From: Symsagittifera roscoffensis
Lineage: Eukaryota; Xenacoelomorpha; Acoela; Convolutidae
Reading direction: 5' to 3'
Length of the DNA: 64,000 nucleotides
Assembly (NCBI RefSeq): GCF_963678635.1
Contig: NC_087070.1
Coordinates: forward strand, 41,731,831-41,795,830
The notes under the pieces: generated by a model
Database searches by the model: none
Told to the model about the DNA's origin: nothing
Seen by the model: only the letters and a program-made list of their open reading frames with translations
Position numbers and translations under genes: made by a program
Shown: positions 44,935 to 55,575 of the stretch, in pieces
Numbering within the stretch: the stretch's first letter is position 1
Layout: every line of letters begins with the position of its first letter

Positions 44935-47900
44935 ATGTTCAAATGCAATTTTTGTCCACTGAAATATGCAAATAAGAGCAATAGAAGTCGCCATGAGCGT
45001 GACAAACATTTTGTTGAAAAAGGACTTATTGTTTATCGATGCAATGAGTGTTCATTCACGGCTCAAATGCTTTCAAATTTACAAAAACATATTCTTCACA
45101 CTCATGGTCAACTTGGAGGTGTTTGTGATTATTGTCATTTGGGATTTCATTCGCCCAAAAACTTATCAGCTCATTTACTAGCAACCCATGGTCTACCTGT
45201 TATGAGAGCTGCCTCTGCTGATTTAGCCACTACAAGTGCCGCTGCTAATGCTGCTCTCGGTGATGTGCATGCTGTCGATGAAGACGAAATCAACGGCACC
45301 AATCTTCAAAAAAGTGAGACTGCTTTTTTCGGTGTTCTTGAAACGTATGTGATCGGCGGAAACCAACCCATGGATGAAACTCAGCCGATTGACCTTTTGC
45401 AGTTTATGCAAGAGAAAAAAGATGAAATTCAAAGTCTCATAATCGATCGAGTTGCAGAAGGACCTAGAAAAGTTCAGTTCAGCGCTAATTTAGGTTTGGT
45501 AAAACCTAAAGTAATAAATGACTCTAGTAAAACTGAGCACGACGAGCGGATTGACATTTATGCAAACTCTGATATGAAACCTGTGATGAGCTTAGGATTA
45601 GAAGATGATGAGTTTTTTGAAATGGTCGAAAAAATGCAAGCAGTTTTGGAGACTTTTGCATCTTATGGAAGCGGTTGGGTTTTGCAACATGTAATTCAAG
45701 TTTTTGTTAAACTTGCAAAGTTTTCACCAATCCGTGGGTCATCTTATATTGACTTGCCTTTTCGAATTCGAATGTCCCAGAATTTGATAAACATTAGAAA
45801 TCACGAAGATAATAATTGCTTCGAACTTTGCTTTACCGCTGCTTATAGTCTGAAGCATGGTGTTGACCTACTTCTAACTGATCAACAAAAAGCGAACCCA
45901 GCAGCTGCGCGGACACAACCTGATACATACACTGCAGAAAGTGCACACAAAGCCCAAGGTAATTTTGATTCACCCATGAGTTTCGCTTCAATTGGAAAAT
46001 TTGAACAACTTAACGACGTGCGGGTAAATGTGTTCCAGTACCACAAGGGAGATTTGTTGCCTATGTATATATCAAAACGACCAAACCAAGATAACAGCAC
46101 CCAAACTGAAATATTTGACATGGACCTGCTTCTCTTGTATGAGCCTGCAAAGCATCACTATGTACTTATAATCGATTTGTTAAAGTTCATCTGCGAAATC
46201 AAAGGGTGTAAGTATCGCCCAATTGCACGTTTATGTAGAAACTGCTTTCACATTAGTTGGAGTGATGAAACTCACGAGCAACAAATCCAGTGTTGTAAGG
46301 ATCATGAACCTGCTCTAGTAGTCATGCCTTCAGCAGAAAAAGGTACCAACAGATACGAGTTCAAAAACCTCCAGGCCTTGTGGTTTGTACCACTTGTGAT
46401 TTATTTTGATTTTGAATCATTTCTGAAACCTGTAGATTCTTGTCCTGATAATCCATCGCGATCATCTACCCGAGTTGTACAAAAACACGAAGCTTGTGGG
46501 TATTCATTGGCTGTAATTGAGCACGGAAATTCACAGCCCTACTTCTTTGACTATGACAGCTCTGATCAATGCATGAAAAAGTTTCTCAATCAGTTGCATC
46601 AATTAGCGAGAGAGATATATGATCAAAAGCGACGGTTTCCTCAATTTCTAGAAAGCCAAGAATCGTTGAACAAAGAAAACACATCAACATGTTGGATTTG
46701 CTGTATACATTTTACCAATGAGCACGAAAAATGTCTTGACCATTGCCATTTTTCTGGAAAATTTTTGGGATGGGCACATGAAAAATGCAACCTCGCAAGA
46801 CGAACTGTAAATTTCACCCCAGTCATTGGACATAACATCCAGAACTATGACCTTCACCACATTTGTCTCGCATTGCATGAATGCGAGCCAACAAGTACAA
46901 TGAGTGTTATACCTAGCACCGACGAAAAATATATATCGTTAAGCATTGGAGTCCTAATTAAAACTATAAAAAGGAAAAACGGATCCGAGCAAAAAGTTTT
47001 TGAATACCTCAGATTTATTGACTCATGCAAGTTTTTGAATTCTTCCTTGCAAAAATTGGTTGATAATCTACCAGCGGAAAAAATGTCAGTTTTGAACAAG
47101 TATTTTGCAAACGAGACGGAGGAGCAACGGTGTCTGATACGACAAAAAGGTTTCTACCCTTATTCGTACATGACCAAAAGAGAAAAATTTGCAGAAAAAG
47201 AATTGCCTCCTTTGCAAAATTGGTCCGATGTTTTGAATGGAGGAAAAGTTGCAGTTTCACAAGCGGATCTGGAGCATGCAAGGAAAGTTTTTAGAATGTT
47301 CAAATGTCAAAACTTGGAGGATTATCACAACTTGTATCTCAAGTGTGATACACTACTTCTTGCTTGCGTCTTTGAAGAATTTCGACAAATTAGTCACCAA
47401 ACTTATGGTCTGGACTGCGCGCACCATTTTAGTGCTTCAAACTTAGCTGGAGACGCCTTCAAACGTATCTGCAAAGACTCGAATGTTCAACTTTTATCAG
47501 ACCGCAGGCATCTCGAAATGGTCGAGAATATGATGCGAGGTGGTACTGCATCCGTGTTCCATAGTCGCTTTTTCAAAGCCAACAACAAAGAATGCCCCGA
47601 CTTCAACCCAGATCAACCTAGCACCTACGGGTTTATGATCGATGCAAATAACCTCTATGGCGGCGTCATGCAAACGGAGAAATTACCGGTGCGTAACTTT
47701 GAGTTAATAGAGCATATAGAAGACGAGGTGATTGTGAACCAAATCCTCAACATGACTGAAGACTCTTTGATTGGATTTATATTGGAAGTTGATCTCGAGT
47801 ACCCAGAAGAACTGCATGAGGATCATCAAGATTACCCTTTAGCTCCTACTAAAGAAAGTGTACCCCAGGATTGGTTGAGTCCCTACCAAACGAATTTACT

Positions 47901-50034
47901 CGAGCAGATGAAAAATCAAGACATTGCAAGACGTTCAATTGGAAAGACCAAAAAGTTACTGCAGACGCTGCATGACAAGTCAAACTATACAATTCATTAC
48001 AAACTATTGCAATTGTTTGTTAGGTTGGGACTTAAAGTTAAAAAAGTGCACCGTGTGCTGAAGTTTGAACAAGAAGCATGGTTAGAACCATACATCACAT
48101 TGAACACGACTAAACGACAACAAGCTAGAAATAAATTTGAGGAGGATTTGTACAAACTACTGAACAATTGTGCTTATGGGAAAACATGCGAGTCGAAGCG
48201 CAAACGGATGCTTGTTCGAATAGTTAGAGATTATCATGCCGCTTTGCGAGAAATTAGTGCATTCGAATTTAAATCCTACAAAATTTTTGGAGAAAACTTG
48301 GCAGCGTTCACTTCGAACCCAACAAAAATCTATTGGGATGTCCCAACAATTGTGGGAGCTAGTGTTCTTGAGTTAGCAAAGTTTCACATGTATAAATTTC
48401 ATTACGATATAATGAAACCAAATTTTGAATGTCAACTACTGTATTCTGATACAGACAGTCTCCTGTACCAAGTCAAAAGTGAAGATTTATACCGAGAAAT
48501 TTCCGAAAAAAGGAATATTTTGAATGAACTTGACTTGTCAAATTACCCGAAGAACCACCCTCTCTACGACCCAAAAAACAAAATGGTTGTTTTAAAATTC
48601 AAGGATGAGTTTCCAGGAGACATTATAACCGAGTTTATATCCCTCAAACCCAAGCTTTATTCCATTTTGTCCAGAGGTAATTAATTAATTTCTATTTGCC
48701 TTATTTGTGAGCACGAATTTCAAAAAATTTTGATTTTTTGTGGAATTTTTTTTGGAAAGCAATTTCTATTTGTGGGCGAAAAAATTTTTTTTTTGTGGGC
48801 GAAAAAAATTTTTTTTGTGGGCGATTTTTTTTTGTGGGCGAAATTTTTTTTTTTTTTTTTTGTGGGCGAAAAAAATTTTTTTTTGTGGGCGATTTTTTTT
48901 TGTGGGCGAAATTTTTTTTTTTTTTTTTTGTGGGCGATTTTTTTTTTTGCGGACGATTTTTTTTTGTGGACAATTTTTTTTTTTTTGGAAAAAAAAAATT
49001 TTTTTTTTGTTCGAAAAATTTTTCGGGCGAAAAAGTGTTTTTTTTTTTTTTTGCAAAAAAATTTTTTAATTTTTTTTGGGATTTTTTTTTTTTGTGTTGG
49101 TCGATTTTTTTAATGATGACTAATTTTTAAGGTCACACCTGGCCTTCATGTCATGTTTTTTTGTTGCACCTGACCTTCAAGTTAACATGATGTAGCTCCT
49201 AAAAAACACAAAACCACAGATTGCATTTGGTTCTTTTTTTACCACCACACATTAGTGATCATCAAAAAATTGATTAGAAATCATATAATTATATTTATAG
49301 ATTGCAGAAAATTATCGGCGAAGGGTGTATCGAAAGCTGCTCAGAAGATGTTGAGCCATCAGCGATATCGAGACACCTTGACCTCTGGCTCGTTATTCAA
49401 AACTGAAAACAGTCGAATCGCATCCGAGTCACACAATCTGCAAACAGTGACTTCGACGAAAACATCGTTATCAGCTTTTGATGACAAACGCTACATCCTC
49501 GATGATGGTCAGCAGACTCTTCCCTACGGTCACAAAAACATCTTGGGTCAAACTGTGATTGGCATTGATGATAGTGATGACAACACAGCCGCTGTTAATT
49601 CTGACCCAACCGATGATGACGATTTGGAAAAATGGATGCCATTTTTTGAAGATCGTCAACAGCCAGTGTCGTGGGATTGTGACGATTTCCTAGATGGGGT
49701 GTCTGAAGAATTCGCTAACACTCAAAACATTAATTGGGACCATCCGGAAATTGATGATGAATACTCTGAGGATAGTTTTGCTGTTGAGAACACACAACCA
49801 CATCGCTCGCTTCGACAACTGATGGACCAGGTCAATAGCAGTTGGCAAACTCCAGACCCCGGTCTGATTCGGGCAGCAGAAACCAACGACAGTGATATTG
49901 ATAGCGGGGATATCGCGGATCTGGAGGCCAATACTTCCGATGAGGACGAGTCGTCATTCTTCAACGATTCGTTTTTCGATTATGAAGCAGTTGAAGTAGA
50001 AGAACCACGGTCAAAAAATCGACGAATAGATTAA
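44935..50034 (+). CDS. POLB: Protein-primed family B DNA polymerase (two exons)
   Basis: Exon 1 is 44935-48676 and exon 2 is 49301-50034, together 1491 codons. Three C2H2 zinc fingers open the protein (Cys4/Cys7/His20/His25; Cys36/Cys39/His52/His57; Cys64/Cys67/His80/His85). The 3'-5' exonuclease motifs are Asp492-x-Glu494, GHNIQNYD at 632-639 and CDTLLLAC with Asp805. Between Exo I and Exo II lies a zinc/HNH-like insert (Cys586/Cys589, DHCH at 602-605, Cys618-Asn619). Polymerase motifs are DANNLYG from Asp903, KLLNNCAYGK from residue 1074 and YSDTDSL from 1170. Exon 2 supplies the conserved KRYIL...LPYGH end and then a long acidic tail. Joining restores an Asp codon across the junction (phase 1). 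The enzyme replicates the element from its terminal repeats. An AATAAA follows the stop by about 35 bp. All catalytic residues are present. Confidence 0.93.
48677..49300 (+). other. Predicted intron in the polymerase gene
   Basis: The donor AGAG/GTAATT and acceptor ATATTTATAG/AT remove 624 bp and join the two polymerase parts in the correct frame. Without splicing the frame ends two codons after the donor (at 48682-48684). The interior is dominated by a T-rich GTGGGCG minisatellite. The acceptor next to it has a weak pyrimidine tract. The alternative is a repeat expansion that split an intact gene, with splicing signals present by chance. Confidence 0.75.
48770..49110. repeat. T-rich GTGGGCG minisatellite inside the polymerase intron
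   Basis: About eight copies of GTGGGCG (48773 to 48936), each followed by short A and long T runs, then degenerate forms (GCGGACG, GTGGACA) towards 48975 and pure T/A runs to about 49100. A pair of GTGGGCG words with its spacers is repeated as a longer unit of about 69 bp. Frames on both strands through it code only Phe/Gly/Lys/Pro-rich low-complexity peptides and are not genes. Confidence 0.9.
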
Positions 50035-50069
50035 AACACAAAAAACACCACATTAACTTTTGTATAGTA

Positions 50070-50075
50070 AATAAA
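50070..50075 (+). terminator. Poly(A) signal of the polymerase gene
   Basis: AATAAA lies about 35 bp after the polymerase stop codon at 50032-50034, in the usual distance range for a short viral-type 3' end. Confidence 0.55.
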
Positions 50076-50374
50076 ATTCAGTTATTTAATATGAGAATTG
50101 TCTGTACATAAAATTTGACCTACCGTTTATTCCGCGTTTAGTGTGTATTTAAGTGCGAGATTTTGTTCAGCTTTGGAGCTCAGTTAATCTGGGATATAAA
50201 CATTTTCATTTAAGCGATAGTGTCTTAAGCATACTTTTGTATGTATTTGTATGTAATTTGAGTTTGAATCAAAGTTTTAAGAAGAATTGAGCAAACAGTC
50301 TATAGCGCAGTTAAACACTCCGGCTGGTTTCAGAACAAAGATTTGGCAAATCCTTTCCCGCTCCAAACATGTAA

Positions 50375-50582
50375 CCACAACGTTCAGTGGGAATACTCAA
50401 TAATATACCGAAGTTTTACATGAGGACTATTGGGTATAAAATTATATGTGGTGACAATTAGGATTATTACATGGTGACCATTGCTGATCATTTAATACAT
50501 GGTGACCATTATGATTTATACCTAATGGTCATCCATGTATGACAACCCCCCCCCGATCCTAACGCACTATATGCATACTACT
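50375..50582 (-). repeat. Right terminal inverted repeat
   Basis: 208 bp, the inverse complement of the left repeat, ending ...GCATACTACT. It has one fewer copy of the roughly 50-bp subrepeat than the left end and only scattered base differences. The C run at 50546-50554 mirrors the G run of the left end. The 340 bp between the polymerase stop and this repeat hold no gene. Confidence 0.95.
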
Positions 50583-50588
50583 TATGGC
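50583..50588. repeat. Right target-site duplication TATGGC
   Basis: The six bases directly after the element's last base are identical to those directly before its first base, fixing both boundaries. Confidence 0.93.
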
Positions 50589-50694
50589 TTTTAAATTGTA
50601 TTTTTCAAGCTTTCCGAGACTTTTCCAATACTGCTTTTAACATTCGTGCTCTGTAGCACGAAACAAACCTAAGTTATATGTAGATTCAATTTAG

Positions 50695-51080
50695 GTGAAG
50701 TGTCGATTAAATTGAACAAGACGGGCTTCACAGGCGTAAGGTACTGGAGTGAAATCGGAGTTGTGACCCAGCCGGACAAAGACAGAGCCTACCTGGAAGC
50801 TGACTTCAAGAAATTAAACCAAATAGCCAAAGTACCCAACATGTTCTACTACAACATCCTGCAGTTCGACCCTGATGATCACGTCATGATTTTCAGCTGT
50901 GTCGGTTTTCTCGGATTCGAAAGCCAGTACGGCTGGATTTGGAGTCGTGAAAAAAGCTTGCCGCGTGAAAAGATAAAGAAGTTCAAAGCAAGTCTGAAAC
51001 AAAAAGGTGCAATCGTGAAAGACTTTACAAAAATCGACCAGTCTAAATGTCCATCCGTTCGCTCTGTCTATCCAGACTAA
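50695..51080 (+). CDS. Terminal exon of an apolipoprotein D-like lipocalin gene
   Basis: The frame is open from an acceptor-like TTCAATTTAG (ending 50694) to the TAA at 51078-51080, about 127 codons. It has the C-terminal layout of ApoD-type lipocalins. MFYYNILQFDPDDHVMIFSC gives the paired strands ending in the conserved Cys, GYGWIWSRE gives the Trp-Ile-x-Ser-Arg strand, LPREKIKKFKASLKQKG gives the C-terminal helix, and IDQSKCP gives the last disulfide Cys. The N-terminal Gly-x-Trp strand and the first exons are missing, so this is the last exon of a longer secreted ligand-binding protein. The Polinton ends only 112 bp before the exon, placing it in the preceding intron. No frame damage is seen in the exon. 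The earlier exons were not found to the left within the window. Confidence 0.75.
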
Positions 51081-51286
51081 TCTGGCTGAGTCATCTTTTT
51101 GAAACCACAATTTTTATTTCTCATCTCCAATATAAAGTTTACCCGCTGATTGACTAGATGAGCTTGTTTTGTTCAGAGTGACATTGAAAAAATCTTTTTG
51201 AAATGAAGTTCTACTCATTCTACATGAAAATGAAAAAAAATAGCTCGTATCTCCTCACTGAAACTTTTTCCTTCGCATCACTTGAT

Positions 51287-51292
51287 AATAAA
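51287..51292 (+). terminator. Candidate poly(A) signal for the lipocalin gene
   Basis: AATAAA about 207 bp after the lipocalin stop codon, the first such hexamer downstream. It is plausible as the 3' end of the transcript. Confidence 0.4.
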
Positions 51293-51617
51293 TAATTGCG
51301 ATAGATAATTGCGATAAAAAATTGGCTATGATTACGTGCAGATGAGTCGACAAATCAGTAACTGAATTTTCTTTCAAATATTTTTTTTCTGCCAAAAACA
51401 TTGGAAAACATTGAATATAAAATCCTAGAAACCTTGAAACTCAATTAGTTGCACCATTAGTAATTTTGCAATCAGCATATGGTTTAATGGAAAAAATCTT
51501 CAATTGGAATTTTAGAAAAAAAAATTCAAAAACGTCCGTTAAGTGGGATCAGAACTGCGAAAAAACCAGAAAAGATAGTATCACCAAAAACTTTTCTGCT
51601 AAGTTTGCAAAAAAAAT

Positions 51618-51681
51618 CCGAGAGGTCTCAAACGCCAGACCTTTGGCTTCTCAAGCATAGGTCTTACCACTGCACCTAATA
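51618..51681 (-). other. tRNA-derived SINE-like sequence
   Basis: On the minus strand GTGGTAAGACC (A-box-like, 51660-51670) is followed by TGCTTGAGAAGCCAAAGG, an anticodon-arm-like stretch. GTTTGAGACC (B-box with one change, 51624-51633) comes next. The order and spacing are those of a tRNA gene, but the stems are imperfect. It most likely is a decayed SINE head. Confidence 0.4.
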
Positions 51682-51689
51682 CGCAAAAA

Positions 51690-52797
51690 TTTCTATGAAG
51701 TTGAATTCATAACAAAGCAAGTAAAACACGTGTATAGTTTCATGCGGTAACAATTAAAGTTTAAGGTTGCAACACCCTTTGCATATCACAAAAAAATTAA
51801 AACGATTTACACAAACTGCAACTTAGAGAAAAGTTCAGCGGCATCAGTTTTTTTTTAATTATTGTTTTCTATCAAAAAGAAGGGATTTCAAGTTGCGTGA
51901 TTTAATGACCATAACCTAAATAGAATTTTTCAAACAATTGCAAAGCTGAGTTTCGCACCTTTTGCGATATCATGCAAAAGCAAAATTACAAATTAGCTAA
52001 CAAAACTGAAAAAATTGAAAAAAAAGGAAAATATCAGTCGAGAAAAATGCCGAAAAATAGCATTACAAAAATTGTTGAGAATTACTATTTCTATTTAGGG
52101 ACCGAAAAAATGAAAGCAATTTCAAAAATTCAGGTTGCTGGAAAAAGAAAACCTATTGGGAAAAAAACGCTTCTGCAGGTTCGCTTAAAATCTCTAACTA
52201 AAACATAACTTTTTACTTTACTCAGTTCTGCGCCGTTGTTTAATCCTTTTATAGAAGACGCTTCTAGTTTAAATAACTCAAAATCTTACTTTTAAGAGAA
52301 ACTTCAAAATGCGTTTTTCAGATAAAACTGCTTAAATTTGAGAAAGCCTCATCCCCTAAGAACTTACTTTTTATGGAACTACAATCAAGATGGCTCACAG
52401 TTATAATTAAAATTGAGCAACTTTTTGGCAGTTTTTTTGTTCCTACAATTTTGTGTATAAGATATAAAACTGCCAAAAAAACTACGTTTAATTTATAAAT
52501 TTATTCGCCGGTTTGTTATTTTTTAAACATTACAACTAGTTAAACCTTCACAAATTGCTAAAAATGCACAAACCGTCACAATAAATGGTTAGTTCAATTC
52601 GATGCCAACAATTGAAATCAAGATCCTTGTTTAAAAACACGTATTTATTTTCATGTCTGCTATAGAAATACATCAGAAAACAAATAAAAATGCTGAAAAA
52701 CAACTTATCTTCATTGGCAAAACAAATTCAAAAACTTCAAGAAAAGCAAAGCATAGCTTTGTCAAATTTTCACAAAATTAGCCTAACAAAGCAGCTG
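51690..52797. other. Gene-free AT-rich stretch
   Basis: A plus-strand frame at 51972-52208 is Lys-rich (30% or so) with no domain and is best explained by A-rich composition. Nothing else is supported. Confidence 0.4.
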
Positions 52798-53035
52798 TGA
52801 ACTTCGTTCAGATCAAAGATATAAAACTAATAAGAATTCCAAGAAGTTGATTTAGAAGCATTTTTCTATCCTTTTCTAAGACCAAATCGGTTGGCTTGGT
52901 CTCATAGCTCTGCAGGGTAGACTGAACGTGCAGCCATTCTAATTTCAGGTTGCACTAATGGCCTTGACATAGGTAGTAACAAAATAATCATATAATAACA
53001 TCAAGGTCACATCAACAGCAGTAGCACGTTGTCTG
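52798..53035 (+). repeat. Dispersed repeat family 1, copy A
   Basis: Shares long interrupted similarity with 55328-55575 in the same orientation: AATTCCAAGA, GGCTTGGTC, CAGCTCTG-type and GTAGACTGAA blocks, then a block around AACAAAATAATCATATAAT and a CAAGGTCA tail. Identity is only moderate, so the copies are old. The repeat class is not recognised. Confidence 0.6.
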
Positions 53036-54099
53036 GAAGCCAGGAAAAAAATTATCAAAAGCCTGCTATAAATGTTGTTTATAATACTTAGGAGTTTTAG
53101 TACTCAATTTAATTGAACAACGTTTCTTTTTGATGGTTTTCCCTTTTTTTCTCTTAATTACGTTTCCCCTTCTTTCAACATCTAGCGGTACTCTTCACGC
53201 TGCGTCTAACAAACAGCATCCAAACTTTCTGTGAAAACTCAGCTTCAAAAGCGTCTCCGTGGTTTTTTCGGTTATCATCTTAAACGTGGTTAGTTTTACG
53301 CGATACGCCTCTATTGCAACTTTTTTAAAATGGTAACATAAATATTGGTACGTATCTTTTTCAACGAATGTTTGTTGGGGTCCCCTTATTGTTTTGCTCA
53401 CTGGTTTTTGGTAGCCCAACCGCCACGTCTCACTCGATCCCGACTCGATCCCAATCCGGGAAAAAGTAAGAAGAATACCCATCAGTATATAAAATAAGGT
53501 AAACAAGAGCTGAAAAATTTACTCGCAGAAGGTCACAATAAACAGCTGGATTAACATAAAAATGACTAATTAATTGCCTCAAAAGTAACATTGAAAAAAA
53601 CAACTCCATAAAATTGGCATTAGATGCAAAACTAATCTACAAGAAAATGCTTAAAAACAAGTACCAAATGCCAAATGCCGAACTGCTTAAAAACAAGTGT
53701 CAAATGATAAATTGTTGGATGGGGTAAGCCAGATTGTATTTGCCAATGATTTACAGTGCTCAATATACAAATCCGCCTACAGTCATTTAAAACACGTAAA
53801 CAGCGAAACAATGCAAGTTTAGAATCGTTGGTGGGCTTTCTAATGGCACGTACCAGTTCCTTAGGTGATTCTATGGGCAAGCTGGCATATCAGCGTTTTG
53901 GATCGAAATAATAATGCTAAAAGTGCACTTTGTTTTCTGGTTAATTTTTTTGGTTTTTGAATGCAATGAAGCGAACATGAGAAATTGGTGGCAAATGTAT
54001 GGAAATAATTAGATACAAAAAATTAAGCTTTAAAAATTGGAAAAGTAAGATTTTAAAAATGAGCTGAATTGGCTCGAACACAATTTCACAAAGAGTGGG
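53036..54099. other. No supported gene
   Basis: A 103-codon minus-strand frame (53195-53506) starts with a hydrophobic stretch but shows no known domain, and the codon pattern is not convincing. The region is left unannotated. Confidence 0.35.
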
Positions 54100-55290
54100 G
54101 TGATACACAAAATTACAAAAAAGGAGGCGAATTTAAGCTAAATCCTCCGATGTCACTTTCACCGCGTTGCTTTTGAATCGCGTCGTTGTTTTCCAGTCTA
54201 TTCTGAAGTTTACACCTTGTCACTCTCATCACCTGAATCAAAGCCTCGTATCAGGTTTCAATCTTCGTTTAAACTTTCTTTTTTTTTCGCTTCCTTAAAT
54301 TTCTGATATCGACGCATTCTCGCAAATTGATTGGGCTTATTGTAGTTCTTGCATGATTACTCCATCGCAAGACGACTCTTCAAATGTCCATCTGAAAACT
54401 TCCACCATTTCTATTATAACGCTTTTTTTCTGAACTGGGTCAACTTGTTTTTCTACTCTTGTTTTGCTTCCTTCTGGACTGGTCTCAGTTGGATTTCTAA
54501 CCGCCATTATGGGTTGTTGTTTTATCTTAATCAGCGTTTTCGCCGAGTAAATTGTACTAGAATTAACTGTTGCATTCGTCTTTTGAACGCAAAAATAGTC
54601 GGTTTACTAAGATCGAATTTTGAGTTTTTCGTCTGGCGATAACGTTTGAAACGTCAAGATATCCTGCAGCATTCAGTTCCTCATTTTCGAAATGATTAGA
54701 CCTCTTTCCAATTCCTCTCCCATAGTATCGAGTTCAGAACTTGCTGCTTGTGTAGTCAAGGCGCAGTAGAACAATTTCAAAGTTTCACCTAATATCTACG
54801 ACCTGTTGAAAAGCGTCTATGGTTCATACGTAACACTTTTAACGTTTTCGAAGAATTGCATGTCAGCAGTTTGGTTTTTGTATCAAAATTTCAAAATCTA
54901 TGCGTATGATTCTCTTGAACAGATTTTTTCTTCAACTCTGTTCCGTTTGCTAAGAATGATTATGATAAAAGTAGCTTTGGGACCTCGTTGTACAGGATGT
55001 TATCAGCAACTTTTGACCATTTTTCTGTCTTTTTTCTTTTTCTTCATTTTCCAGCTTGAACGTTGCCAAATGTTTTCTGTGCGTTCCGTTACCAAGTTGC
55101 CGCTGAACGCTTTCTGTCTTACCAACGATTCCTCTATGACTTGTTTCAAGTCGTCTAGTAAAAAATCTGTGTTACCATTTTGTTTAACAGTCACGGCAAT
55201 AAGAAACTGGTCAAACCATATATTGAAATATCATGGTGGATCCGAGTTCGCCGTTTTCCAGAATACGGGAACTTCTAAGTCAGTTCTATT
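54100..55290 (-). pseudogene. Decayed coding region on the minus strand
   Basis: Reading the minus strand, several consecutive patches have protein-like composition in shifting frames. They run from a Glu/Lys/Leu-rich helical patch (LLDDLKQVIEESLVRQ, about 55190-55030) through ELDTMGEELERG (about 54740) and FENEELNAAGYLDVSNVI (about 54680) to a 56-codon frame from ATG 54507 to 54337 rich in Glu, Lys and Val. A last patch is near 54240-54120 (LENNDAIQKQRGESDIGGF). Stops and frame changes separate them. This looks like the remains of a gene or transposon protein. No family was recognised. The plus-strand frames here are probably shadows. Confidence 0.35.
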
Positions 55291-55327
55291 GTCTTGAGAC
55301 AAGGATTCTCCTGGTTGCGCCATGTGA

Positions 55328-55575
55328 TAACTTCAGGAACTTTCTTAGCTCAAAGATTTAATACCAACAACAATTCCAAGACGTTCATTTAGATTGATCT
55401 TTCAATTTTTTCTAAGCTCAGATCCACTGGCTTGGTCCCACAGCTCTGTACGGTAGACTGAATGTGCAGTTTATCTTTTTTCGAATTGGCATTAATGGTA
55501 TAGACATTAGTGGTAACAAAACAATCATATAATGATCAAGGTCATTGCAACCGCAGTATCACAGAAGCTAACAAC
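55328..55575 (+). repeat. Dispersed repeat family 1, copy B
   Basis: Direct-orientation counterpart of 52798-53035, about 2.5 kb away, with many substitutions and small indels. The two copies flank the decayed coding region at 54100-55290, so they might be ends of one old element, or independent insertions. Confidence 0.6.

Larger units (their letters stand above)
31760..50582 (+). mobile_element. Complete Polinton/Maverick element, 18.8 kb
   Basis: The element begins AGTAGTATGCATATAG and ends with the inverse complement of that sequence, giving the AG...CT ends typical of Polintons. It is flanked by a 6-bp direct duplication. It carries every Polinton hallmark: protein-primed type B DNA polymerase, retroviral-type DDE integrase, FtsK/HerA-type packaging ATPase, adenain-like cysteine protease, double-jelly-roll major capsid protein and penton-type minor capsid protein. 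Further genes encode a basic core-type protein and several proteins conserved in Polintons of animals. Most genes are on the minus strand; the polymerase and one other are on the plus strand. The terminal repeats are nearly identical and almost all frames are open, so the copy is young. A nonsense codon in the packaging ATPase and the need to splice the polymerase are the two irregularities. Confidence 0.97.

Noticed and set aside
48701-49130. Overlapping frames on both strands with Phe/Gly/Trp or Lys/Pro repeats.
   Set aside because: They are translations of the GTGGGCG/T-run minisatellite inside the polymerase intron.
31760-50582. Search for an envelope or membrane-fusion gene, as carried by some nematode Mavericks.
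   Set aside because: No large frame with signal peptide, ectodomain cysteines and transmembrane anchor exists in the element; only a 96-residue membrane protein is seen.
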